Of a DNA stretch of 57,227 nucleotides, positions 21,921 to 33,869 are shown one piece after another. Each line of letters starts with the position of its first letter. Within the stretch, counting starts at the first letter, position 1. Made by a program: the position numbers and the translations under genes. Below the pieces are notes generated by a model. The model had not been told where the DNA came from, searched no databases, and saw only the letters and a list, made by a program, of their open reading frames with translations. This DNA is from Butyriboletus loyo. Its lineage: Eukaryota > Basidiomycota > Agaricomycetes > Boletales > Boletaceae. The stretch lies in assembly GCA_038093515.1 (NCBI GenBank), contig JBBPSI010000159.1, positions 1 to 57,227 on the forward strand, in the 5' to 3' direction.

Positions 21921-24900
21921 ATGGAAAACTGGGATCCGGTCGCATTCAAGGCAAGTCCATTTGCTACACGTTCCTTTAGTACCTCGTTCTCACCGTCCAA
22001 TGTTGCCGTCCAACTCGGATGACCTGTTGCCCAACGCCTAACATGCGATGCTACACACAGACCCTCCTTCGAACGACCTCTCAACGCCTCGGCCAACTCC
22101 AAGAACGCAAAGATTCCCAAGGTGAACTCACGCGACGCGACATTGCCACGTACCTCTCTCAAGGTCACCTTGCCCTCGCACGCGCCCAAGCGGCGACATT
22201 GATTCAGGAGGACATAATGGGGGATTTGTTGGAGGAGCTGGAGATGCTGGTGGGTGCAGTGGGGAGTCATGTTGGGGAGCTAGGGTTGGGACTGGGCAAC
22301 TTTGTGGACGGGGAAGGGGACGTGGAGAGGCAGAGGGAGAAGGACAGCGGGAGGGGTGGTCGTATGGGGTGAGTGGTTAGAGTTTACTTTTCGAAGAAGG
22401 GCGGCTGATGGTTGCGGTGGGCCTTTGGGCGGCGTTTAGGAAGCCGTCACGGTTAAGTCCTGCTCTCATCGAAGCTGCAGCGGGTATCATACACGCGGCC
22501 CCGAGTACAGAGTCCAAAGGTAACTATCGTTCATTGTTCTCGATCCGACAGCGCGTCGTCGTGGTTTGGTTCTGATTTGATTCTGCATGGTGAAGACCTG
22601 AACGCGGTGACGGAGATTCTCATCCAACGGCTGGGGCCAACGTTTGCTCAGACAGCATCCGCGAGCCGGAATAACCACGTTTCTCTACGCGTAAGTCTCC
22701 TATTTTTACCTTGACTTTCACTCATTTCGCTGGAATGCCTTTCTGACGTGTTGGTTGGGACAACACAGATAATGCAAATTCTGTCCTCCCCACCGCCCAC
22801 GGCCTTGAAAATGGACGAATATCTCGCTGAAATTGCACAAACGTACGGCGTCAAGTGGGTTCCTGAACCCCGAAGAGAAGATTTGTACGTCTTATTGTCT
22901 ATCCGAGCTTCGTGATCCTTCACTCATTTGTGCAGACTTAACGTCATTTCGGAAATCTTGCGTGTAAATGCTGGTTCGTCACCTATCGTGGATCTTCCAC
23001 GTTTGCGCGAGATATGTGCACATGGTACGTCACCTCTAGGATATGAGAGTCGCACATGGTCAGATTCAGGACGGTGAACTTGACGATAGGTCTTCCTGAT
23101 GATCCACCGTGGGTACGACCCCGCATATGGAGGTGAGATCCTTGCATTTTTTGGATGGGCGTAGTGGACTGAGATGAACATCAAACGTGTAGGCTGTTGT
23201 TTGGTACCCTTCCGGTCTTGAAATCGGCATGGGCCAAGGAGAGCCAGAAACAACGAGATAGTTACTACGTGCGTCTTGCTCCATTCTTTTTTCAAAACCT
23301 TTGAATGATTCTCCCGGACAGGACCTTGTCCGTCGTCTTCTCGACCCCCTCGCTTCTCTACCATCTCCGACAGAACCCCTCTCCCCGACGGACGCGCTCA
23401 TCACTCGAATATCCGAATCTCTCTTCCGCGTCTCCCCGGACTTGTTTGTCCTCCTCGGAAATGAACCGAAAAGTACTCATTCGGGTCGATGCCCACTAGA
23501 CCCAACTGCTCCTGACACGATCCAAGTACCATGCGCATCCAACCTCGACAAACGACTAGCACTCCTCAACAACAGTGACACCTGCGAGACTCCCGAGATC
23601 CGTCTCGAATCAGACCCAGCGTCACCATCACCACCGCCTTCATCCGCAGCGGCTGCGCTTGCTTCTCGGCGTCGAGGTCACCCAACGACACTCCTCCCTT
23701 CTAAGGCGTACAACGCACCCCCCGCACACCGTGCCCATCTTTCCGCTCTCTTACGCCTTCTTTACCTCCACAACACACTAAACCCGGCCGTTCAATCGCC
23801 ACACGTCCCTTGGTTGCTTGTCCCGCTCTATAGCACTCTCGCCGGGGAAACTGACGAAGATGACGTGTCACATGTTGAAGCGGACACGTTCTGGGTGTTT
23901 GAGGCACTCGTAGGAGAGATTGCCGAGATGGAAGAAGAGGAAGGGGGGAAGATTTGGACGCGAAAGTTGAGCGAGCGTATCAAGTGGGCAGACGGTGAAC
24001 TGGCTACGAGCCTCGTGCGTGTTTTCTTTCTCGGAACGTGTGTTTGCGCACTCGCCGTGTTGGAGTCACTGGTTAATATTTCACCATTCCCATGACAGCA
24101 TGCAACTGGACTGGACCCCGTCCTTCCGCACTATTCATAGTAAGTGTTTGTTCTGTTTCAGATTTTCTGTCCGCTGCGATGGGGCTTTCGCTCACGATCA
24201 CATTTTTTGGTCAGCCGTTGGCTCGCGCCGTTATTGGCACAGACCCTTCCCTTGTCTTCCGTGTTCCCCATTTGGGACGTCCTCTTTGCTCGTCCGATGC
24301 GCACGCGCGATGCCAATCCAAAACTCGAATATCTCATCGATATATGTACAGCGCTTCTCGTCCGTGCTCGAACTCCTCTCTTTAGGTATGTGTCGAGCTT
24401 TTAGCGACGTCCACCCGCTCTAATTCACCTACCATCCTGTCATCCATTTACTTCCCGTATGCTTCCCATATGCCATAGACTCGGCAAGCCGGGGCGCAAT
24501 GCTCCAGGTCTCTGGACTCAAGAACATGCGGCTTTGCCACCACCTTCACCCCTCCGTCCCTGGGAACTCAGTGATGCCTTCACAGAAGGTATCGCACTCC
24601 TCACGACTTACCCGATCGACGCAGCAGGCGGTATCGACCGGATCCTTCAAACGGCCTCGGATCTCGCTCAGAAATGGGTCGAGGCGAGGGATAGAGAGAG
24701 GGAGCGGGAGCGGGAGCGGGAGAATGTTGGGTTCGGAGAGAGGATTAAGCAGCAGATTTGGAAGGGCTTTACGAATCAGGTTGCGGATGGGAGTCCGGAG
24801 GAAGGGGAGGAGGAGGAAGAAGAGGAAGAGGAAGAGGAGACAGAGGATGGCGAGACGGGGGAACATGATGACGGGAACGAGACGGAGACGCCTGCTGCGC

Positions 24901-26903
24901 CGACGTTGACGTCAAGGTTTGCGAATACGGTGTGGAGGGGGATTACGAATCAGAGTTCGATGGATGATGAAACGCCGTCACCGCCTTCGCCTTTGTCTGC
25001 GCGAGACTCGCCGACCCCTTTGGAGGAACAGGAGATCGAGAAGGTGCCTCTGGACCAGGCCCAGCCGACGCCATTCTCGCAGGCCAACTTATGGGACTAT
25101 GCAGGAAAACTAAAAGACTCGGACACGGTAGCTGCATTTTCAAAAGTGAGCACTAACTGGCGTGCCAAAGCGCTCGATGCGTGGCGCGTACGCAAAGGGA
25201 GTGATGCCTCTGCATCGTCTAGACCCGTGGTGGTTGGACAATCGACGCCCCCAAGCATTACGAGCGAAAACCCCCCAGGACAAAGCGGCTGGCCAAGTTT
25301 GAGTGTCGCAGATGCACAGAGTCACCGACAGGGATCGTTACCTGGGATACAACACGAGAGCGAAAACATCACACTGAACCCACCCCGACCTGCCTTTTTC
25401 CGTTCCCCTCGGGAAAGCTTTCTTCCCCAGCCTCGTCGACAACATGCCACGGCACCTTCTAGTCCAAACATCGCCCCCACACCGCCTCCACCTCGGGATT
25501 CGGACACCGAATCGACTGGGTCGTCGTTTATACACCGAGCGGGGACCTCGCTTGCCTCTCTTTCTGCGTTCCAATCGTCCCATTCGACTCCAAAGAGTGT
25601 GCCTAAGCCGCTCATGCTCAACTCACGCGGTCTCATCACGACCAAGTCCTCTCAGGCCCAATCCCACTCGTTGACCCGTTCGGAAGGCGGCGCGCCGGAG
25701 TACCGTGGCGGGGCCGGCCAATGGGGAGACGTGTTATTATCCACCAAGAATGGCCATGCGTTCAGACAAGAATCCGTCTCTTCTATATCCTCGCTGTCGC
25801 CTTCGGAAGCTATGAACAGATCACCGTATCCGTCTTCGAGTGGATATGTGCGTAGCATGGGTACAGGCCCGCGCTCGGATTACGAATCGGACGGATCGGC
25901 AGCAGCAATGAGTCGGAGGATCCCGTTGAATCGGAAATCGGTGTCACCGATGGCGCTGGCGTCGCGGTCACCACGTTTACCTTGGAACGCGTCGTTTCCT
26001 GGTGGGGGACGCAGTTCTGGGCATGCGTTGTCGAATGGGAGTGTGACGGCGGAGGAGATGGAAATGGCGGAGGAACGTGGATGGAAGCAACCCGAGGAAC
26101 GGGTCCGTTCGAGTAGTTCGACGATGGCTTCGACGGTGACGGTGACGACGACGACAGGGTTTGACTCAACCACGACGATAGCCTCTCCACCGATCCCGCG
26201 TACGCCTGTCCTGCCGGCCGTTCCTGGTCCAAGTGTCGTCCGGATCGCCAATGGGGGGAGCACCGGGAGTGGGAGACACGTCGGGACAAGCTCAATATCG
26301 ACGCTGAGTGAAGCCAGCGAGGCAAACGCTGCTCCGCTCGAACCACCCACTCCAAGTAGACTCCTCGCACGGAAGAAAACCCCTCCGCTTCCCGTACGGA
26401 CGCCGACCGACAACAATGGAGAGAATGGGAATAACGGGGAGACGTTGACCTCGGAGTCTGGTGATTCGGAGATGTCGATGTCGTTGGAGCGGACGCCTTC
26501 AGGGAAGGCGCCGGTGAGATTGCGGTCGAAGCGGTACGTGCCCCAACCTGGGAAGTTGTATTTACGGCCTGTGGCGACGGGGACGGGGATGTCGGAACAG
26601 CGAACGCCGAGTCCGAGGCAGCGGAATTTGGCGCCTGAGTGGCCGAGTGAGTATGAGGCTGCGACGACGCCCAAGATGGAGAGATATTCGGGGGGGATTG
26701 GTGAGGGGGAGGAGATGGACGATGAGGGTATGGGCGCGGTGTTGTCGAGGCGACCGATCGTGCGCAAGTTGTCCAAGGAGGCGAGGTTGAGGGGGAACAG
26801 GGAGACCAGACGGATGAGGGATAGTGGTGCGGAGGAAGGGGACGACGAGGGGTATGATGACTTGTTGAGTGCGTATGAGAGCGAGGGAGGAAGTCGGGAA
26901 TGA
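21921..26903 (+). CDS. IST1-TBC fusion protein
   Basis: One continuous model of 12 exons (21,921-21,950, 22,061-22,368, 22,440-22,519, 22,596-22,690, 22,769-22,884, 22,936-23,024, 23,090-23,132, 23,193-23,268, 23,322-24,014, 24,099-24,139, 24,215-24,385, 24,479-26,903) gives 1388 residues. Residues 1-220 are an IST1 (DUF292) domain: SQRLGQLQERKDSQGELTRR, LARAQAATLIQEDI, YGVKWVPEPRRED. IST1 binds ESCRT-III and Vps4 and modulates membrane scission. Residues about 235-580 are a TBC (Rab-GAP-like) domain: GLPDDPPWVRPRIWRLLFG, SPHVPWLLVPLYS, LPHYSYRWLAPLL, NPKLEYLIDICTALL. Residues 580-1388 are a Ser/Pro/acid-rich tail. Every junction keeps frame, including the two between the domains. The first intron is GC-AG. 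The usual TBC Arg-finger (IxxDxxR) and YxQ motifs are not evident, so GAP activity is doubtful. Confidence 0.85.
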
Positions 26904-27187
26904 GCCGAGGTTACTTGTGATTTGGCTTTCACGAATCGACGACGAGCAAAAGTGTTCAAGGCCCTTTGTGCTGGCTGTAGACTACTACGACTTTTTTTAT
27001 TTTATAGATAGACAGCAAGATCTATTCTTGCCATGGCACTTGACTGCGACGGGGACACATACATACGTAGCCTATGAAGGCCCGAGCATAAAATGGTATG
27101 TGACAACGGGTATGTACAACCAGAAGCCTCCGAGACCCCCATTCAACGCGTTCTGGGATCAAACTACACTCCACTTCATCGTCACGA

Positions 27188-28767
27188 CTACGCGTCTGTC
27201 CAGATGCTAGTAGCAAGGTCCTTGACGAGCTGTAACTTTTTCTTCATGTCCGGCGCCGTGAGCAAGTTGCCTTCTTCGTGCGACGCGAAACCACACTGGG
27301 GAGAGACGCAGATGCGGTCCAACGCGTCGTTCACGGTCTCACCCGTGCCGCTCGCCACGATCCGTGCAGCTTCGAACACGCGTTCCCTGAGAAGCGCCTT
27401 GTCTTCGAGTTCTGGGAATTTACTGGTGACGAGACCCAAGACGACCGATTTGTGTTTTGGGAGATGCTTTAGGGGTTCGAACGTGCCTGTGCGTTGCGCA
27501 ACGATCAGCCCCGCCCCGGAAAAATAAGGAAAAAGGAAAAAGGGGAACGCACCAGCACGCTCGGTGTCATATTCGAGGTAATAGCAGTCCACGTTCACCT
27601 CGTTGAACAGTTTCACTGCGATGGCATCATAACCCCCCTCAGAGAAATGTATCGAGTGCCTAAAGTTTCCTCGACAGAGGTGTAGACCGATCGTCATGTC
27701 CGGTGGACGCGTCGCGAGGCAGTTGTTGTACAGCCGGATGTACGCATCAAGGAGGGCATCCGCGTCCGTGCCTTCATCTTCCATTCCCTTGAGCATCGAG
27801 ACAGAGCAAAAGTAGGCGAGGAGCGGGTCGTCGATTTGGACGTTGCGGCAGCCGGCGGCATACAAACCCTCGAGCTCTTGTCGGTAGGCGGCGGCGATGT
27901 CATTGAAGTAGTCTTCGCGATCTGCGTACACCCCGGGCAAGAACGCGTGTTCTCCTGATTATTCAGTGAGTCGGAGTGAGGACTAGGGAAGGGAGGGGCG
28001 CGCACCGTGACGTAAATGGAACCACTCAGGTGCTGCCAGGGTCATCTTAATATTTTTAACCTCGTCAGGATGGACGAGCTGCTTGAGTGCTTCGAATTGG
28101 GGAATATAGCCGGATTTGACATATCTAATCTTTCCCGTGCATAGCGTCGTAGCTGCTGGCTTGGCGTCTGGAGAATATATACATTGACGTCGGGCTTTCC
28201 CGTCATCTGCGGATGTGCACTTACTGTTGGTAGTGAAAGCGTGTATATCAGGAACGTAGAGCTGTTATGTCGTAAGACATTGTTCGAGCAGAACGGACGG
28301 TTTGATTGGCAAATTACCTTGAAAATCTCCAAAGGTGGATTGTGAATTTCTTCGACAGACATCAGCTTTTGGTCTTGGCCTGACCTATTTCAAGAAGCCG
28401 CACCTTCGAAGCCTTCTAGATATTCAAAGAATCCGTCGAAGAACCTTGTTATTCGAATGATCAGCTGCTGACTATGTTCATTGCGACGATACATACATGT
28501 GTCGCCTGGATGGGATGTCAGTAGGAGTGTTCGGCTACTATGTAATTTATTCGCTGACCTGTATTCACCATCTGTAAAGCTCTTTATGCCAACTTCGCGC
28601 TGCATGTCGATCGCCCCTATGATGGAACGATCTTCGATCTCCCTGAGTTGCTCCTGAGTAACCTCAACTTTCTTGTCAAACTTCCTGCGTGCTTCGAGGA
28701 GGTAGTCTGGACGGAGCAGAGAGCCGATATGCTCAGCACGGAAAGGGGGGGATTGCTTGGGCGCCAT
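27188..28767 (-). CDS. MetE-like cobalamin-independent methyltransferase (UROD/MetE superfamily)
   Basis: A short MetE-type barrel like the bacterial YxjG/YxjH proteins and fungal UROD/MetE-like proteins. Members use zinc to activate a thiol or selenol for methylation; the substrate here is not known. The protein starts MAPKQSPPFRAEHIGSLLRP at 28,767 and ends WTDA with TAG at 27,188-27,190. Visible landmarks: GIKSFTDGEY, RRHMFFDGFFEYLEG, YVPDIHAFTT, LCTGKIRY, MTLAAPEWFHLRH, VQIDDPLLAYF, the zinc ligand region TIGLHLCRGN, and SPQCGF near the C-terminus. The splice pattern includes a 9-nt exon at 28,505-28,497 whose codons supply RRHM. All junctions I checked keep frame. The neighbour IST1-TBC is convergent. 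Confidence 0.85.
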
Positions 28768-30412
28768 GTTCAGAGGAATGAAAACACGGGGATCGGACGA
28801 TACCTCGCTAGTGATAGATGCCAGTACCTTTGGTGCACATTATAAACTGTTTTCTCGGGCGGGACCGCCCGAGTGGGGTTACGCAGGGATAACAGAAGAC
28901 CGCAGGGAGTACGATTCGATGCTGCAAATGCGACACAGATAAGACCAACATCTGCATGGCAACAAGGCTCGTGCGAGGTTCCTGTTGACCTCGGAGTCAG
29001 TCGGTCACTGCAGGGTAACGCCCAAAGATATGTTCAAGAGAGCATGTGGTCAAGAATTCTCGGAGGTGACAGTTTACCTCCAATCTGATTCACGGACAAG
29101 TGTCATTTGACCTTAACAAGTAAAATGACTGAGATCTATACTACATACTACACCCGCGGCAGGTTTCTAGAACGCGTATGATCCCAGTTGAAGCTGCGGG
29201 CGTAAATTGGACACTAGAATCGGATGTTTTGTCACTTGGGGGACCACGGGAACCGCGGTCGCCGTCCATAGAAGAGAACGGAGAGAACTATAACATCATA
29301 ATACCGAAACAAGCGATCAGGCGGATGGAATGTGTAGGGTTTGTCGAAGCTCTTGACGTTTCACGCCCAATCATGACCCTCTGAGGGAAGTAAAATCATT
29401 CACTAGTAGCACCCAGATCACTGTAAATTAAATTCAGTATCAAAGTATACTTGCCGTAGACAATGAGGGCGGCAGCTTCATCAATCGCTCCACCAAGTAA
29501 GAGATGCAAATATGTTTGTCCGAGAAAGCTGGACTGAGATGGTGTTATTTGCCCAGTCAACTAAGGTGAACCCAAAACTGAGTAGCTCACGGGCGAAAGC
29601 GGCCTAACTCATAATTCAACAGTACTACGACCGAGCGAGAAGCAGGTGTGTCAAGACTTATCTACATCGAAACCGCGTGGGTTTATTGGTTCAGCTCTGC
29701 TGCGAAACATCTCGGCACGCCGCAAGGATGAGAAAATGGAAGGCACACCAAGTGCACGGTAATGAACGGCAACGCCGATGCTAGCACCAAAATAGGAAAT
29801 TATATTATATATCTCCCATGTATATTTTTGGAGCATCTCAGGATCGCAGTAACTCAGTCCAAAACGTCCACTTCCTCATGATGAAACTTGCTTCCAATTT
29901 CGTCTCTCGTTCATGCCACAGACACCGTGAATGACCCCGTTTCACACGCCGACATGCTCGTTACAAAGCCTCGGATGGTCTCAAGGCAACTGGTGCTCTT
30001 CAATGTGTGAACCAGATGAGTGTTGCAGAGCTTTTAAATCCAGCAGCCAAGATGCACAATGTTTTTGCCACAACGGTGACATCTTCAAGTCTGTGATGGG
30101 GGCAAAGGAAGTTGAGGAGAGGAATGCTGGAGGTGATGTTGATGATATTGTCATATTGATGATGTGCCCGCGTCACCGCTGCCAACATGTAGCGAAGGAC
30201 TCGAGGCAAGCGAACTCGTGTTGCCGGGATGTGGGGCATGAACAATACCAAGTTTTCCTGATATATAGGTTCATGGTAACTACTAGAGCTTGATATTGCC
30301 AGATTTTGTGTGCCGAGTGGTACGACAGTGCCCTAGACATCGACGCGTAATGTACTACACAGCTCCGTGCACTCGTTTGCGACGGCCCGCCAAGTGGCCC
30401 AATGGTGCATCC
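28768..30412. other. 1.6-kb region without a recognised gene
   Basis: I checked both strands and found only short frames, for example 29,931-30,293 (+) and 30,251-30,000 (-), without motif or clear splice structure. The part next to 28,768 is the presumptive MetE-like promoter. Confidence 0.45.
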
Positions 30413-32450
30413 TCAATAACCGCCACCGACTTCACCACCGGCTCCAGCTTTTCCCCTCCTACTTCCTCTGGCTTCCCGGCACGCCTTCTTCCAGTCGTGT
30501 GTCAACGATGACTTGTCCATTTCCCACCTTTCACGAATGGATTCGGGGGTATCTTGAGGCGAACGAGTGAAGGTAATGCTTGACGGGAGGTGATACAAAC
30601 CCCGAACTCGTGTTGCCGATGGAAACAGAAAGCACATTGGCATGGCGTGTCGGTGGATTGCAGTCGTGGGGTTGGAGGAAACAGTATGTGGGTGTGGGAG
30701 TGAATCTAGTGGCGGGAAAAGTAATGGGAGTGAAGGGTCAAGCGTCACCCGAGATCGGGCTTTCGTCGCTGATATTGTGGCAGGGATCTGTATGACATGG
30801 GGTGTCGGTAAGATCGGTTCAGACAGATGGCCATCTTCCCGTGATGCACCGGAGGGTGCACTAATCCCAAGAATGTCGGCGTCGAGTTCAAGGTCGAGGT
30901 CAAGGTCAAGGTGATCGAGGAGAGAAAAGGATGCTGGGGATACAAAAGATTCTTCAGCAGTGTGACAGGGCGGGAAGATCCCACAAACCTTCTTCCCTCG
31001 GTGCGAACAGGGCCTTGAGGTTCGTTCGGGGGGCAGGTTCCGCTGCTTGTGCCAACACTTCTATACTGACTGGCGGACCGTCCATTTCTACATCAGCATC
31101 GCGCGCCGTCTCCAGATCATCCTTATATCCGAAATGAACCACTCCCACCAACTGTTCTTTACCTTTACCCTTGTCCTTCTTGGCGACTTTGCTCCCCTCA
31201 CCCACCCCAAAATCGCAAGGCACAATTTCAATTCCATCCTCCTCATCCTCTTGCATCTCATCCCCCCCCGCCTCATTGTCCCCTAAATCTTCCATCTCGG
31301 GAACACTTTCTCTCCCATCCCAATCTTCATTGTCTCCAAACATATTATCCAGCATTGCGAGCACAGCATTCGCTTCGTCACGTACATCACTGAACTCGGT
31401 AGCTTCACGTATTCGTGAGGGGGTCGCGGGAACAGCCTCCTGTGATTGTTGAACACTCGGCACGGCACGTGCACGATCTTGAACCAACTGTGAGATATGC
31501 CGGGGTGATTTAATCTCTTTCCGGACAATACTAGAGACAACGTCGCTGTCGGCGCCGTCGTCTTCCGTCTCTGTCCCATCCTCTTCACCCAAGGTGTCGT
31601 ACTTCACCGGACCAGAGGATTCGGGTGCATCTTTCGATATGGGTAAAGACACGGAAACATTGTCCAAAAACACCCCTTTGAGATACACCGAGTCCCACTT
31701 TGTGGGGTCTATGAGGCGTCGACGAGCTCGTGCGGGCGGTAGCTTGACCCGTTTCTTTACCTTACCATTCGTGCCTTTGACCTTCGAAGTGCTAAGTTCG
31801 CTACGCATCGACTCCAAGGGCCGCTCAGGTCTCATTCGCATCGGGCGAACGACACGGCCGGAAGGAGTCACGATCCATCCTGGAGTGGATGCGGCAGCAG
31901 TGGCAGAGAGTGGAGTCAACGGAAGAGTGGATGAAGGATAACCATAGTGGCGGGCATGCGTTCGTTTCGGTGGAACAGATTGCGGTGACTGGGAGTTGAT
32001 CAAGACGAGTCTGGGGTAATCACGCTCTTCGAGCATGTGGGAGGTTAAGTCAAAGAACGCGCTTACCGTTCCCGAAAGTCAGGTTTCGCTTCGCCGATGC
32101 GAAGCTTGGCGCCTTTCCACGTCGACCCACTGAGGACATTCAAACCTAATGATCTCAGATGTGTAAGAATCCTGTTCTAGGATATGGTAGTACGAATGCA
32201 TTCCACGTCCAGCAAATTCGAACGTCGTCGAACAAAGAAAATAGGACTCACATTTTGCTAGTTCCTTTTTGCCGATCTCCATCGTCACGAAACCAAATTT
32301 TCTGGGATCCCCGAGAGCATCGCGTGCTCCAAAGCCGTCCATCACCACGACCTTCCCAAACAAAGATAAACGGCGCTCAAGGTCTGCTGGAGTTATCGAG
32401 GGTGTAAGCCCAGAAATATGGAGCCGTTTCGTGAGCAATGGCTCAGACAT
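30413..32450 (-). CDS. Nop8/NOL8-like nucleolar RRM protein
   Basis: A predicted 60S ribosome-biogenesis factor. The first exon (from ATG 32,450; an ATG at 32,477 is also in frame) encodes an RRM: RLHISGLTPSITPADLERRLSLFG with RNP1-like KFGFVTME. The second continues LNVLSGSTWKGAKLRIGEAKPDFRER. A long third exon (about 32,010-30,965) is basic then acidic, with SGPVKYDT, and ends NLKALFAPREE. The last exon restarts FSLLDHLDLDLDLELD and carries the family-like C-terminus IRERWEMDKSSLTHDWKKACREA, ending at a stop at 30,413-30,415. The RRM, acidic middle and basic C-terminal helix match Nop8/NOL8, which acts with Nip7 and Dob1 in the nucleolus. The exact limits of exon 3 are approximate. A fragment of this gene occurs in the damaged ESF1 copy at 8470. 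Confidence 0.75.
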
Positions 32451-32588
32451 TTTTGGCGTAATAGTACAAGCTGTCACTTGTCTCGAAGGAATTTTCTGTC
32501 GGCAATTGGAAGGACATAGCTAAGTATATTATAAGTACCACGAAAATAAACTCAGAAATAATATCTCCTCGGTTACCCCGTTACCGTC

Positions 32589-33522
32589 ATGTCGGGACCG
32601 CTTTCCCTCGATGAAGAGGTCCGGTTGTACGCTACGAACGCAGAAAGGGAGAAATACTCTCTTCTGGCTACGCTGTTCGGAATAGTTGTCGCACTGGACT
32701 ACCTCGAACGAGCGTACGTCCGCGATGCGCTCACGGCTGCCGAGTGAGTCCCCTTCTCAAACTCTGACCGTCCCGGGGGCTGCGGATCTCGCGCGCTAAG
32801 GTTCGTGTTTGTGAGAGAGGTATTCGCCAGCGTGTACGAGGCTGCTATCTCAGTACATGACGATGCTTAAGCTCGTCAAGGATTCCGTCTCCTCCATCGA
32901 GCAGTTCATGACACGTTATCGAGTAGGGAAACGTCTTTCGATCTTGTACGATCTCCCCGCCCACCCTATATTTTTAGATGGATACACCAGCCGCGTTACA
33001 TCGCATTAAAGTCGGCGTACCGGCGACGGTAGAACACTCGAGCGAAGCTGGTCCCGAGACGGGCAAGTGGATTGCCGAGACAACTCAGGTGTGTATCCTC
33101 AACAGCATATCTAACGTGGATTAATCCATACTTCCACTTTTAGAACTTCATTACTTTCATGGACGCCTTGAAGTTACGTCTTCGTGCCAAAGACCAGCTT
33201 CACCCCATCCTGCAAGAGCTCGTCACTGGCTATGCCAGGTTCAAAGGTAGTAAGGATTGGGAAGGGAGGAGTCGGATGGTTAGCTGGTGAGCTATGTCTG
33301 TCCCGTCTATCTTCATTGCATGATGTTGTGGCAGGTTGATTACGCTTAATGGTATGAAAGCGTCGGAAGAAATCACAGAGGAGCAGTCAAGACAGGTCAG
33401 TCACCCTCCCCGTCCTGCTGGTTGCTCTCCCCCATCGACCCCCCCAGCTTCTATTCGATGTCGATCATGCATATGCCGAGTTCTTCCGCAGTTTGAGTGG
33501 CACAAAAGGCGATTGGACTTGA
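32589..33522 (+). CDS. VPS28: VPS28, ESCRT-I subunit
   Basis: Core subunit of ESCRT-I, linking Vps23/TSG101 to ESCRT-II during multivesicular body sorting. Six exons (32,589-32,743, 32,820-32,922, 32,978-33,088, 33,144-33,286, 33,335-33,395, 33,448-33,522) give 215 residues, the normal length. The N-terminal domain has LDEEVRLYATNAEREKYS, YVRDALTAAEYSPACTRLL and LVKDSVSSIEQFMTRY. The C-terminal four-helix domain has NFITFMDALKLRLRAKDQLHP and WLITLNGMKASEEITEEQSRQLLFDVDHAYAEFF. The stop is TGA at 33,520-33,522. It lies divergently from the Nop8-like gene, with about 140 bp between starts, so the two probably share a promoter. Confidence 0.93.
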
Positions 33523-33869
33523 CGTGTTTTCGGACGTGCCCCTGCTACGTCTTACAACACTTTATAATCGATTCCACCGTCTCCCTGGGTAGAATTAAGA
33601 AATAAAGAATGAGTGGATCATCACTGTATATCACATTTGACTCATTTGCTCCATCTCTTATTTGATGATTGTTCATTCAGAAATATAGTCGGGCTGCATG
33701 TATGTCGACTGGGAACCAATCGTCGAAGCCCTGCGGCTTCTACGACTGGTGTCCAGTGACACCTACATTGATTCCCCCGCATTCCATCGTGAAGTTGGGT
33801 CTGCAGCAAGCGACAAGATTGTGGTACTTATCGAAACAGAGCTAGAATCTACATATTTCCTGCCCGCGT
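33523..33869. other. Convergent spacer between VPS28 and ESF1
   Basis: Holds the two 3' ends. A 79-codon plus-strand frame (33,698-33,937) is regular-looking, but it overlaps the ESF1 3' exon and has no recognisable motif or splice partners. Confidence 0.45.

Noticed and set aside
25880..26959. 359-codon open frame on the minus strand
   Set aside because: Antisense shadow of the low-complexity tail exon of the IST1-TBC gene, caused by its codon bias; no domain.
29931..30293. Cys-rich 120-codon plus-strand frame as a small secreted protein
   Set aside because: No signal peptide at its ATG, irregular Cys spacing, and an antisense frame of similar quality overlaps it.
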